This document shows, in pieces, positions 18,211 through 26,471 of a stretch of DNA of 64,000 bases. Each line of letters begins with the position of its first letter. Positions within the stretch are counted from its first letter, which is position 1. The DNA lies in the NCBI RefSeq assembly GCF_018882325.1, contig NZ_JACVOQ010000002.1, forward strand, positions 186,001 through 250,000. Reading direction: 5' to 3'. The notes under the pieces were generated by a model. The model saw nothing but the letters and a program-made list of their open reading frames with translations, was not told where the DNA came from and ran no database searches. This DNA comes from Polynucleobacter sp. 78F-HAINBA (GTDB lineage: Bacteria; Pseudomonadota; Gammaproteobacteria; Burkholderiales; Burkholderiaceae). Both the position numbers and the translations under genes were made by a program.

Positions 18211-20406
18211 TTACTCTGGCTTTACAGATTTACGAATCTGCTCAAGCACATCCTTGGCTGATGCCGGAATCGGAGTACCAGGGCCATAAATACCCTTCAC
18301 ACCCGCCTCATACAAGAAGTCGTAATCCTGTCTTGGGATCACACCGCCAACGAAAACAATAATGTCGTCAGCGCCCTGCTTTTTCAACTCAGCAATAATG
18401 GCCGGCACCAAAGTCTTATGTCCCGCAGCCAAAGTAGAGATTCCTAGAGCGTGAACGTCATTTTCGATTGCTTGGCGAGCACACTCTTCAGGAGTCTGAA
18501 ACAGCGGTCCAATATCCACGTCAAAGCCCAAGTCAGCAAAAGCAGTTGCAACTACTTTTGCGCCACGATCATGACCATCCTGGCCAAGCTTCGCAATCAT
18601 CACGCGTGGGCGACGACCAAAGTCTTTTGCGAAATCAGCAATCTCTACCTTCAATTTTTCCCAGCCTTCTGCTGAGTCGTAAGCAGCTGCATACACACCA
18701 GTCACCTTTTGAGTATCGGCGCGATGGCGCCCGTAAACTTTTTCTAATGCATCAGAAACTTCACCAACCGTGGCGCGCAAACGAATTGCTTGTACAGCCA
18801 ACTCCAACAAGTTGCCAGTGTTTTCTTCTGCGGCTTTTGTTAATGCTTCTAATGCAGCTTCAACTTTTTTGGAGTCGCGCTTCGCCTTGATATCTTTTAA
18901 TCGTGCAACTTGGCTTTCACGAACCTTATCGTTGTCAATCATCAAGACATCAACTAAGTCTTCTTTACCGAGCTTGTATTTATTAACGCCGACGATGACA
19001 TCAGAACCAGAGTCGATCTTGGCTTGTTTCTCAGCAGCTGCAGCTTCAATCTTCAGCTTAGCCCAACCACTTTCCACGGCTTTAGTCATGCCACCCATGG
19101 CATCTACTTCTTGAATAATTTCCCAGGCTTTATCAGCCATCTCTTGGGTGAGGTTCTCCATCATGTAAGAGCCAGCCCATGGATCAATCACGCTAGTGAT
19201 GTGCGTTTCTTCTTGAAGAATTAACTGAGTATTACGGGCAATACGGCTAGAGAATTCAGATGGCAAAGCAATCGCTTCATCAAATGAATTCGTGTGCAAG
19301 GATTGGGTGCCGCCAAATACTGCTGCCATGGCTTCAACCGTTGTACGAACAACGTTGTTATACGGATCTTGCTCAGTTAAAGACCAGCCCGATGTTTGGC
19401 AATGCGTACGCAACATCAGTGATTTTGGATTCTTTGGCTCAAATGACTTCATGATGCGCCACCACAAGAGGCGCGCAGCACGCAACTTGGCAACCTCTAA
19501 ATAGAAGTTCATACCAATAGCGAAGAAGAATGAAAGGCGGCCAGCAAAGCCATCGACATCCAGGCCTTTGGCTAATGCAGTTTTTACATACTCTTTACCG
19601 TCAGCCAATGTGAATGCCAATTCGAGAACTTGGTTCGCACCAGCCTCTTGCATGTGGTAACCCGAAATCGAGATCGAGTTAAATTTCGGCATGTGTTTGG
19701 CGGTGTATTCAATGATGTCACCGATGATGCGCATCGAAGGCTCTGGTGGGTAGATGTAAGTGTTGCGCACCATGAACTCTTTCAGAATGTCATTCTGAAT
19801 CGTGCCTGATAGCAGCTCTTGCTTAACACCTTGTTCTTCACCGGCAACAATATAACCAGCCAACACAGGTAATACGGCGCCGTTCATCGTCATTGAAACG
19901 GATACTTCGTCTAATGGAATGCCATCAAACAAAATCTTCATGTCTTCTACAGAATCAATTGCTACACCAGCTTTACCAACGTCGCCAGTCACGCGTGGAT
20001 GATCAGAGTCATAGCCGCGATGGGTAGCCAAGTCAAAAGCAACGGAAACACCTTGGCCACCTGCATCTAGCGCCTTGCGATAAAACGCATTAGATTCTTC
20101 TGCAGTTGAGAAACCAGCGTATTGACGAATAGTCCAAGGACGTACTGAGTACATGGTTGCCTGAGGTCCGCGGACAAATGGCTCAAATCCTGGCAATGAA
20201 TGTGTGTATTGAAGTCCTTCAGTATCTTCGGCCGTATACAAAGCCTTGAGATGAATTCCATCAGGCGTTTGCCAACCTAATTTATCGACATCACCATTTG
20301 GCGCCGACTTTTGTGCTGACTTTTTCCAAGCATCTAAATTGCTATCGGGCACATTAGGCCATGTATTGGATGAATTCGATGCTGACTTTTTTTCACTTGT
20401 ACTCAT
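18211..20406 (-). CDS. scpA: Methylmalonyl-CoA mutase, single-chain
   Basis: A 731-residue adenosylcobalamin enzyme that converts (R)-methylmalonyl-CoA to succinyl-CoA. The N-terminal TIM barrel carries [18 protein letters not shown] and [12 protein letters not shown]. The C-terminal B12 domain has DGHDRGAKV with the cobalt ligand H612, and a later GGVIP. Both domains are on one chain, as in E. coli Sbm, so no separate small subunit is needed. It is first in the operon and diverges from a GntR regulator; GGGAG precedes the ATG. The enzyme needs cobalamin, and no B12 genes are visible here. Confidence 0.95.
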   Translation of the reverse strand: MSTSEKKSASNSSNTWPNVPDSNLDAWKKSAQKSAPNGDVDKLGWQTPDGIHLKALYTAEDTEGLQYTHSLPGFEPFVRGPQATMYSVRPWTIRQYAGFSTAEESNAFYRKALDAGGQGVSVAFDLATHRGYDSDHPRVTGDVGKAGVAIDSVEDMKILFDGIPLDEVSVSMTMNGAVLPVLAGYIVAGEEQGVKQELLSGTIQNDILKEFMVRNTYIYPPEPSMRIIGDIIEYTAKHMPKFNSISISGYHMQEAGANQVLELAFTLADGKEYVKTALAKGLDVDGFAGRLSFFFAIGMNFYLEVAKLRAARLLWWRIMKSFEPKNPKSLMLRTHCQTSGWSLTEQDPYNNVVRTTVEAMAAVFGGTQSLHTNSFDEAIALPSEFSSRIARNTQLILQEETHITSVIDPWAGSYMMENLTQEMADKAWEIIQEVDAMGGMTKAVESGWAKLKIEAAAAEKQAKIDSGSDVIVGVNKYKLGKEDLVDVLMIDNDKVRESQVARLKDIKAKRDSKKVEAALEALTKAAEENTGNLLELAVQAIRLRATVGEVSDALEKVYGRHRADTQKVTGVYAAAYDSAEGWEKLKVEIADFAKDFGRRPRVMIAKLGQDGHDRGAKVVATAFADLGFDVDIGPLFQTPEECARQAIENDVHALGISTLAAGHKTLVPAIIAELKKQGADDIIVFVGGVIPRQDYDFLYEAGVKGIYGPGTPIPASAKDVLEQIRKSVKPE

Positions 20407-20462
20407 AAAGCACTCCCGGTTGGCTTTATTACATTGTTGCTAAATTTATAGGGCTATTTTGC

Positions 20463-20490
20463 TTGACATTTTTAAATTTGTCTAGATACT
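20463..20490 (+). promoter_or_regulatory. Promoter candidate for the GntR regulator
   Basis: A perfect -35 TTGACA (20463-20468) is followed after 16 bases by GATACT (20485-20490), a weaker -10. The ATG is only 13 bases later, so the leader is very short. Confidence 0.5.
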
Positions 20491-20497
20491 GTATACA
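20490..20497. promoter_or_regulatory. Probable GntR operator in the mutase/regulator gap
   Basis: TGTATACA is a perfect 8-base palindrome just downstream of the -10 of the regulator gene. FCD-type GntR proteins commonly bind sites with a GTATAC core, so it is a good candidate for autoregulation. It lies about 84 bases upstream of the mutase ATG on the other strand. Confidence 0.5.
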
Positions 20498-20502
20498 TAA
20501 TT

Positions 20503-21141
20503 ATGAATACAAAACTAATTAACAGACCCTTATATGAAGATGTAGCTGAGCGACTACGCGAGCAGATCTTTTCCCATGAACTGGCGCCCGGGAGCTGGCT
20601 TGACGAGCAAAGCTTAGCGATAGCCTTTGGCATCTCGCGTACACCAATGCGTGAAGCAATCAAGGTCTTAGCCTCTGAGGGCCTGGTGACTACAAAGATG
20701 AATAAAGGTGCCTATGTCACCGAAGTTGATCGCCGGGATCTAGAACAAATCTTTACCGTCCTCTCTTTACTAGAGGGTCAGGCAGCAAAAGAGACAGCCA
20801 TAAAGGCTTCTGAAGCACAGCTCACACAACTTGATAACCTGCATCACCGTCTAGAAAAAGCTGCAGCAGATCGTGATACAGAGCAATTTTTCGAAATTAA
20901 CGTCAAATTTCATGATCTGATCCAAGAAATCGCTGGCAATAAGTGGATGAATGGCGTGATTGAGGACCTTCGTAAGGTGCTAAAGCTTCAAAGACGAGAT
21001 TCCTTGACCAGAAGCGGACGTTTATTAAGTTCACTCGTGGAGCATCGTGAGATTCTTCAGGCAATACTCAAAAGAGATCCCCTAGCAGCAGAGCTGGCCA
21101 TGCGAAAACACCTCACCAGAGGGCTTGAGGCAACAAAATAA
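20503..21141 (+). CDS. GntR-family (FCD domain) transcriptional regulator
   Basis: A 212-residue regulator. The winged helix covers about residues 8-75 (YEDVAERLREQIFSHELAPGSWLDE, GISRTPMREAIKVL). An all-helical FCD effector domain follows, with FHDLIQEIAGN carrying family metal or ligand residues. FCD regulators sense organic acids or acyl derivatives. Its placement divergent from the methylmalonyl-CoA operon suggests it controls propionate or odd-chain catabolism; that is inference from position. A strong terminator follows. Confidence 0.85.
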   Translation: MNTKLINRPLYEDVAERLREQIFSHELAPGSWLDEQSLAIAFGISRTPMREAIKVLASEGLVTTKMNKGAYVTEVDRRDLEQIFTVLSLLEGQAAKETAIKASEAQLTQLDNLHHRLEKAAADRDTEQFFEINVKFHDLIQEIAGNKWMNGVIEDLRKVLKLQRRDSLTRSGRLLSSLVEHREILQAILKRDPLAAELAMRKHLTRGLEATK

Positions 21142-21174
21142 AGGCATAGGAAAACCCGAAAGCCCATAAAGAAC

Positions 21175-21203
21175 AAAGGCTTAGGTGATTAACCTAAGCC
21201 TTT
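21175..21203. terminator. Strong terminator after the GntR gene
   Basis: AAAGGCTTAGGT (21175-21186) and ACCTAAGCCTTT (21192-21203) form a perfect 12-base stem with a 5-base loop, followed on the plus strand by TTTTT. On the minus strand it follows the cytochrome genes and is trailed by a T-rich run, so it may serve both directions. Confidence 0.9.
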
Positions 21204-21229
21204 TTGCTTATGCGGCAAGAATTGCTGGA

Positions 21230-21574
21230 TTACTTCTTAACTACGAAATTTCCTGGCAATGAAGCGATATAAGCGGCAATGTCATGCATGTCGGCATCAG
21301 AGAATGCCTGGACTTGGGAACCCATAATGGCGTTATTGCGACCGTATTGAGCATTTCCATTCCCTACTTTGTACGCCTTTAATGCGTAGTAGAGGTAATC
21401 AGAATACTGGCCAGCTAACTTTGGGTAAGCAGGCAGGATTGGAGCATTTAGCCCGGCACCATGGCAAGAGGCGCAATTAGCCTTCTCTACAAGTGCTTGA
21501 CCTTTTTCAGCGCTAGCTGCTTGAGCTAGACCGATGCTGGATAACAAAATGGCGGTAATTAGTGCGAATTTCAT
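21230..21574 (-). CDS. Small periplasmic c-type cytochrome
   Basis: A 114-residue class I cytochrome c. A signal peptide (MKFALITAILLSSIGLAQA) is followed by one haem site CASCH and a likely axial methionine in NAIMGSQ. ATG 21574 is preferred to an ATG at 21595 because AGAGG lies just before it and a signal peptide begins cleanly. It follows another monohaem cytochrome by 17 bases, so the pair forms a two-gene electron-transfer unit. The redox partner is not in the window. Cytochrome c4/c553-like pairs of this kind usually pass electrons to oxidases or from dehydrogenases. Confidence 0.85.
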   Translation of the reverse strand: MKFALITAILLSSIGLAQAASAEKGQALVEKANCASCHGAGLNAPILPAYPKLAGQYSDYLYYALKAYKVGNGNAQYGRNNAIMGSQVQAFSDADMHDIAAYIASLPGNFVVKK

Positions 21575-21591
21575 AAACGTGCCTCTAAATA

Positions 21592-21969
21592 TCACTTCAA
21601 TGGGTTATTTGGTGAGCTGGCAGTTTGCGCAGCATAGTATTCGCCAAGATCAGCCATGTCTTGATCAGACAAGCTGGCAGCAATTGAACGCATCGTTGGA
21701 TGCTTTCTTTCGCCCTTCTTGTAAGCAGACAAAGAGCTAGCTATGTAAGCAGCATTTTGGCCGCCTAGCATTGGGACCTTGTAAACCAAAGGATAGTCAG
21801 CGCGGTAGTCAGGAATGGAGTGGCAACCAATACAAAGCCAAACCTTGCCTTGTCCAGCCTGAGCAGAGCCTTTGACGTCTTGAGCTTGAGCGTTAAGTCC
21901 GGCAAAAGCCAAACCAGCGCAGAGGGTCAATTGGGAAAGAATGAGGTGTTTTTTCATAGAAATCATCAT
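21592..21969 (-). CDS. Small periplasmic c-type cytochrome
   Basis: A 125-residue monohaem cytochrome c with a signal peptide ending near LNAQA and haem motif CIGCH. The stretch PMLGGQNAAYIASSLSAYKKGERKHPTMRSIA is typical of c553/c4-type domains, with methionine of PTMRSI a likely axial ligand. The start may be four codons later (ATG 21957, MKKHL), which gives a more normal signal peptide; no ribosome site decides. It is transcribed ahead of the second cytochrome. The two have similar size and architecture and may be an old duplication. Confidence 0.83.
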   Translation of the reverse strand: MMISMKKHLILSQLTLCAGLAFAGLNAQAQDVKGSAQAGQGKVWLCIGCHSIPDYRADYPLVYKVPMLGGQNAAYIASSLSAYKKGERKHPTMRSIAASLSDQDMADLGEYYAAQTASSPNNPLK

Positions 21970-22122
21970 TAACGAGTTTGATTTAGATCAATTTGCTCAG
22001 AGTATAGCGGAGACAGGAGCAGATCCACCATTTCAGAGCTTGAAATCAGTGAAAACACTGAAAATATCAGCCCTTTTACCTATACTTGAACGCTATTTAA
22101 AGACAAATTGATTGCCCTAGAG

Positions 22123-22980
22123 ATGACTAAGACCAAATCCCGCTTCGATGGCTCCCAAAGCTATGTAGCTACCGATGACCTGAAATTGGCAGTAAATGCC
22201 GCAATTCAACTGCAGCGCCCTCTTTTAATTAAAGGCGAACCAGGTACAGGCAAGACGATGCTGGCCGAGGAAGTTGCCGCAGCATTGAATATGCCCCTCA
22301 TGCAATGGCACATCAAGTCGACCACCAAGGCGCAGCAAGGACTTTATGAATACGATGCCGTTAGCAGACTGAGAGACTCCCAGCTTGGCGATGAAAAAGT
22401 AAATGACATACGCAACTACATTGTTAAAGGCGTCCTTTGGCAAGCATTTGAAGCGGATGAGCCAGTTGTACTGTTAATTGATGAGATTGATAAAGCAGAT
22501 ATCGAATTTCCAAACGATCTATTACGAGAAATTGATCGTATGGAGTTCTATGTATATGAAACCAGGGAGCTCATTAAAGCAAAGCACCGCCCTCTTGTCA
22601 TCATTACCTCAAACAATGAAAAAGAATTGCCGGATGCATTTTTGCGTCGCTGCTTTTTTCATTACATCTCGTTTCCAGATGCTGGAACCATGCAAAGCAT
22701 TGTGGATGTCCACCATCCCAACATCAAACAAGAGTTGCTGGATGCAGCTCTTAAATCGTTCTATCAAATCAGATCACTGCCGGGCTTAAAAAAGAAACCC
22801 TCTACTTCTGAATTAATCGATTGGTTAAAGCTATTGCTAGCAGAAGATATTCCAGCTGAGGCCCTTTATAGCAGTGAAGACAAGATTGCGATTCCACCGT
22901 TACATGGTGCACTTCTGAAAAACGAACAGGACATTCACTTGTTTGAACGTCTCGTCATGATGAACCGCAATCACCGCTGA
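22123..22980 (+). CDS. MoxR-family AAA+ ATPase (CoxD-like)
   Basis: A 285-residue AAA+ ATPase. Walker A is GEPGTGKT (38-45), Walker B is LLIDEIDKAD, and the sensor region has IITSNNEKELPDAFLRRC. MoxR ATPases work with VWA-domain partners to mature metalloenzymes; CoxD does this for the Mo-Cu CO dehydrogenase. The VWA partner is the next gene. ATG 22123 is chosen over an upstream TTG at 22108. The target enzyme is not in the window. Confidence 0.88.
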   Translation: MTKTKSRFDGSQSYVATDDLKLAVNAAIQLQRPLLIKGEPGTGKTMLAEEVAAALNMPLMQWHIKSTTKAQQGLYEYDAVSRLRDSQLGDEKVNDIRNYIVKGVLWQAFEADEPVVLLIDEIDKADIEFPNDLLREIDRMEFYVYETRELIKAKHRPLVIITSNNEKELPDAFLRRCFFHYISFPDAGTMQSIVDVHHPNIKQELLDAALKSFYQIRSLPGLKKKPSTSELIDWLKLLLAEDIPAEALYSSEDKIAIPPLHGALLKNEQDIHLFERLVMMNRNHR

Positions 22981-23013
22981 TCTCACGCTCTTCCATACTG
23001 CAATAGCTGAATC

Positions 23014-24189
23014 ATGTTGATTCAATTTTTTCTCCAGCTCAAAGAGGCCAAGGTGCCAGTTTCTGTTCGAGAATTTTTAACTTTATTGGAAGCTTTAAAG
23101 GAAGGCATCATTGAACCTTCGATTGATGAGTTTTACCAGTTAGCGCGCATGACTTTGGTAAAGGATGAGCAGCACTTTGATCGCTTTGATCAAGTCTTTG
23201 GCTCTTACTTTAATGGCGTAGAGCAAATCATGGCCTTAGCCCCATACATTCCACTTGACTGGCTTGAGAAAAAATTACAGCGCGTATTAACTGAAGAAGA
23301 AAAAGCGGCGCTCAAAAAATTAGGCGGTCCTGAGGAGTTGCAGAAACGCCTTCAAGAACTCATGAAGGAACAAAAGGAATGGCACGGTGGTGGCAACAAG
23401 TGGATTGGCGCTGGAGGTTCATCCCCATTTGGTCATAGCGGCTATCACCCAGAGGGTATTCGCATTGGTGGTGAAAGTGCTGGTAATCGTACGGCCATTA
23501 AAGTTTGGGAAGCGCGCGAGTTTAAAGATTACGACAGCGATCTCAGTCTAGGCACACGCAATATCAAAATGGCATTACGTCGCTTACGACGGTTTGCTAG
23601 AGAAGGCTCCAGTCTTGAATTGGATCTCGATAAGACCATTCATTCAACTGCAGCAAATGCAGGGATGCTTGATATCCAAATGCGACCTGAGCGTCACAAT
23701 CAAGTCAAAGTCTTATTGTTAATGGATGTCGGTGGATCAATGGATGACCACATTCAGCGGATTTCTGAATTGTTTACCGCCGTCAAAACTGAATTCAAGC
23801 ACTTGGAGTATTACTACTTTCATAACTGCGTATATGAACACCTCTGGCAAAGCAATCGTCGCAGACGAGACCAAGTGACGGCTACTCAAGACATTATTAA
23901 TAAGTATGGGCCCGACTACAAACTGATTTTCATTGGGGACGCCACTATGTCTCCTTATGAAATTCTGAGCCCTAACGGATCAGTGGAATACAACAATCGA
24001 GAAACTGGTGCAGCCTGGATCAATCGCCTGATTGATCACTTCCCCCACTTTGCTTGGCTCAATCCGGAGCCAGAATCAGTCTGGCAGTACCGTCAATCCA
24101 TTGACATCATGAAGGGCTTAATGAAAGACCGCATGTACCCCGTGACTTTGAATGGTCTTGAAAATGCCATGCGTCAACTATCAAAGTAA
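23014..24189 (+). CDS. VWA-domain protein of the CoxE family
   Basis: A 391-residue protein. The N-terminal half is helical with a Gly-rich bridge (WHGGGNKWIGAGGSSPFGHSGYHPEG). The VWA domain begins near 230 with a MIDAS-like DVGGS (D238-S242), the usual DxSxS with the middle serine changed to glycine. The C half has FIGDATMSPYEI and TGAAWINRL. It matches the CoxE/DUF58-like partners of MoxR ATPases and is 33 bases after that gene. Probable role: adaptor in assembly of a molybdenum or other metal enzyme. Confidence 0.85.
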   Translation: MLIQFFLQLKEAKVPVSVREFLTLLEALKEGIIEPSIDEFYQLARMTLVKDEQHFDRFDQVFGSYFNGVEQIMALAPYIPLDWLEKKLQRVLTEEEKAALKKLGGPEELQKRLQELMKEQKEWHGGGNKWIGAGGSSPFGHSGYHPEGIRIGGESAGNRTAIKVWEAREFKDYDSDLSLGTRNIKMALRRLRRFAREGSSLELDLDKTIHSTAANAGMLDIQMRPERHNQVKVLLLMDVGGSMDDHIQRISELFTAVKTEFKHLEYYYFHNCVYEHLWQSNRRRRDQVTATQDIINKYGPDYKLIFIGDATMSPYEILSPNGSVEYNNRETGAAWINRLIDHFPHFAWLNPEPESVWQYRQSIDIMKGLMKDRMYPVTLNGLENAMRQLSK

Positions 24190-24253
24190 TCCAGTAAGAT
24201 TTACATTAACCACCTGTATCTATTTATTCTTTTTAAATTCTTAATAAAAACCT

Positions 24254-24712
24254 ATGACAAACCACATTAGCGATCGTCTCAAAACTCTTGGTATTAATCT
24301 ACCCCCGCCTGGTCCCCCTGCTGCCGCTTATGTCATGGCAGCCACTTCCGGCAACACTGTTTTTCTGTCTGGCCACATTGCCAAGAAAGATGGTAAGCCT
24401 TGGGTAGGTAAGCTTGGTCAGGATATGGATACAGAGACCGGAAAAGCTGCAGCTAAGTCAATTGCGATTGATTTAATTTCCACCTTACAAAATCACTTGG
24501 GTTCTCTAGACAAAGTGAAGCGTATTGTGAAAGTGATGGGGCTAGTCAACTCCACCTCCGAGTTTACTGAGCAACACTTGGTTGTGAATGGCTGCTCAGA
24601 ACTGCTCTTTGAAGTATTTGGCGATGCCGGTAAGCATGCACGCAGTGCATTTGGTGTGGCGCAAATCCCTTTGGGTGCTTGCGTTGAAATCGAGCTGATT
24701 GCTGAGATTTAA
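24254..24712 (+). CDS. RidA (YjgF/YER057c/UK114) family protein
   Basis: A 152-residue RidA-subfamily protein of the longer type that begins LKTLGINLPPPGPPAAAYV and contains NTVFLSGHIAKKDGKPWVGKLG. Canonical RidA hydrolyses reactive enamines and imines; this subfamily lacks the exact RidA arginine context and its substrate is not known. It is 64 bases after the CoxE-like gene and converges on the MocA-like gene with a 4-base gap. Any link to the molybdenum genes around it is positional. Confidence 0.85.
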   Translation: MTNHISDRLKTLGINLPPPGPPAAAYVMAATSGNTVFLSGHIAKKDGKPWVGKLGQDMDTETGKAAAKSIAIDLISTLQNHLGSLDKVKRIVKVMGLVNSTSEFTEQHLVVNGCSELLFEVFGDAGKHARSAFGVAQIPLGACVEIELIAEI

Positions 24713-24716
24713 AAAA

Positions 24717-25367
24717 CTAAGTTAGGCTTAATTTGTGTTGTTGGATGTCTTCCGGCGTGTCAACATCCATCGCAAATGCCTGATTGCTGGTGGGCATAGT
24801 CCTTACTTTGTCAGGATGAGCATCCATATATTCCCGACAAACCATCCCAGGAGTTGCAAGGACGTCTAATAACGCTTTTCGTGAAAAGAGCACAGGATTA
24901 CCGCGCCTACCTTCCACTATTGGGAGAATGATTTCCTCGCCGATCTCCCGGTTGAGAAATGAATTAAGCAGTTCTTGCACTTCTCTTGCCCCTATCTCAG
25001 GTTGATCTGAGAGAGCAACCAACAAGACATCAAACCCTCCTTTAAGGGATTCGAGGCCCAGGCGAACAGAGGAGGCTTGACCTCTTTCTGGAGCGGGATT
25101 CCGAATGACTTCGATTGAATGTGTGAGGGAGCTATTGATCATCTCGATCTCTGACTCAATCGCTCCGGCATGAAAGCCAGTCACTACGATGTATTCAGTT
25201 GGGGCAAATTCTTGAATTGCACTTGAAAATAGTCTTAATAGGGTCTGACCGTCCTTACGGAGCAAGGCTTTGGGATGTGTCCCCAAGCGACTACCCTCTC
25301 CCGCCGCTAGCAAGAGCACAGCAAGGCGTAAATGTGAGGCTTGTGTGGATAGGCTAGAACTTGTCAT
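24717..25367 (-). CDS. MocA-like molybdenum cofactor nucleotidyltransferase
   Basis: A 216-residue GT-A-fold nucleotidyltransferase. The nucleotide-binding motif is LLAAGEGSRLGTHPKALL, the metal/ligand motif is ALSDQPEI, and PIVEGRRGNPVLFS matches MocA/YgfJ. MocA transfers CMP to molybdopterin to make the dinucleotide cofactor of xanthine-oxidase-type enzymes. ATG 25367 is used rather than 25412 because the extra residues are hydrophobic, not conserved and would press on the divergent xdhC promoter. Its pairing with xdhC supports the molybdenum role. Confidence 0.8.
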   Translation of the reverse strand: MTSSSLSTQASHLRLAVLLLAAGEGSRLGTHPKALLRKDGQTLLRLFSSAIQEFAPTEYIVVTGFHAGAIESEIEMINSSLTHSIEVIRNPAPERGQASSVRLGLESLKGGFDVLLVALSDQPEIGAREVQELLNSFLNREIGEEIILPIVEGRRGNPVLFSRKALLDVLATPGMVCREYMDAHPDKVRTMPTSNQAFAMDVDTPEDIQQHKLSLT

Positions 25368-25444
25368 TAAGGTGATAATAATTACATTGCCAGAAAAAAA
25401 TAATAAATACAAAAAAATTAAATATAAGAAATTAGAGACAAGAA

Positions 25445-26404
25445 ATGAACAGCACTGATTTAAGCGTATTAAAAGCCGCTGTTGACTGGCTCAAGGCAGG
25501 TCATCCTGTTGCCATCGCCACAGTGGTTCAAACCTGGGGTTCTGCCCCAAGACCTATCGGCTCTTGGCTGGCTATTCGAGGTGATGGGCAAGTTGCTGGG
25601 TCGGTATCCGGTGGGTGTGTTGAGGACGATTTAATTCGCCGAGTTCAAACTGAAATCTTAACTAGAGACTTGCCAGAGATGGTCGTCTACGGGGTTAGTC
25701 AACAAGAGGCCGCGCGCTTTGGTTTGCCTTGTGGCGGAACGTTGCGCTTACTTGTCGAACCAAAACCAGAATTAGCAATTCTGGAAGCCATTCTGAATTC
25801 CATCTCCAACCACCAAATTGCCTCCCGCACAGTGGATCTGGTGACCGGTAAATCCAAACTAGAAGCTGGCAACCGTAATGAGGCATTTATTTGCGATGAG
25901 CGATTAATGAAAACCACTTATGGTCCTCGTTGGCGCATGGTCATTATTGGCGCGGGGCAACTATCGCTGTATACAGCCGACTTTGCACTCGCATCTGACT
26001 TTGAAGTCATCGTCATTGACCCTCGTGAAGAGTATGCAGAAGGCATCAATCGCGAGCATATTCAATTTATCAAGGGCATGCCAGATGATGTATTGCTAGA
26101 AATTGGCGTTGACTCCCATACAGCTGTAGTTGCCTTAACGCATGATCCCAAGCTCGATGACATGGCGCTGATGGAGGCATTAAAGTCCCCCGCTTTTTAT
26201 GTTGGCGCATTGGGCAGCAGAATCAATACCCAGAAACGTAAAGCCCGCTTATTAGAGTTTGATGTGACACAAGAACAGGTAGAGCGTCTTCACGGACCTG
26301 TTGGTCTCTTTATCGGCGCTTTGACGCCACCTGAAATTGCTGTATCAATATTGGCTGAAGTGATTGCCGTGAAGTACGGCGTACCAATTCCCAAAAAGTT
26401 ATAA
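25445..26404 (+). CDS. XdhC/CoxI-family Mo-cofactor maturation protein
   Basis: A 319-residue protein. The XdhC N domain has WGSAPRPIGSWLAI and GSVSGGCVEDD with its conserved cysteine. A C-terminal Rossmann domain begins near WRMVIIGAGQLSLYTADFA and ends with GLFIGALTPPEIAVSILAEV. XdhC binds and sulfurates the molybdenum cofactor before insertion in xanthine dehydrogenase-type enzymes. It diverges from the MocA-like gene. The hydroxylase itself (large, medium and small subunits) is absent from the window. Confidence 0.88.
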   Translation: MNSTDLSVLKAAVDWLKAGHPVAIATVVQTWGSAPRPIGSWLAIRGDGQVAGSVSGGCVEDDLIRRVQTEILTRDLPEMVVYGVSQQEAARFGLPCGGTLRLLVEPKPELAILEAILNSISNHQIASRTVDLVTGKSKLEAGNRNEAFICDERLMKTTYGPRWRMVIIGAGQLSLYTADFALASDFEVIVIDPREEYAEGINREHIQFIKGMPDDVLLEIGVDSHTAVVALTHDPKLDDMALMEALKSPAFYVGALGSRINTQKRKARLLEFDVTQEQVERLHGPVGLFIGALTPPEIAVSILAEVIAVKYGVPIPKKL

Positions 26405-26416
26405 GGGGAAATAAAA

Positions 26417-26441
26417 AACCCGGTCAACCAAGGACCGGGTT
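26417..26441 (-). terminator. Terminator after parC
   Basis: AACCCGGTC (26417-26425) pairs with GACCGGGTT (26433-26441) over a 7-base loop. Read on the minus strand the stem is followed by TTTTATTT, so it terminates parC. The plus strand after xdhC lacks a T-run. Confidence 0.88.
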
Positions 26442-26471
26442 GTTGAACTTCTACCAAGCTAGGCTTGCTGC

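Noticed and set aside
18468..18890. 140-residue plus-strand ORF inside the mutase gene
   Set aside because: Opposite strand of a strongly conserved B12-binding domain, Leu/Gln/Ser-rich and without motifs.
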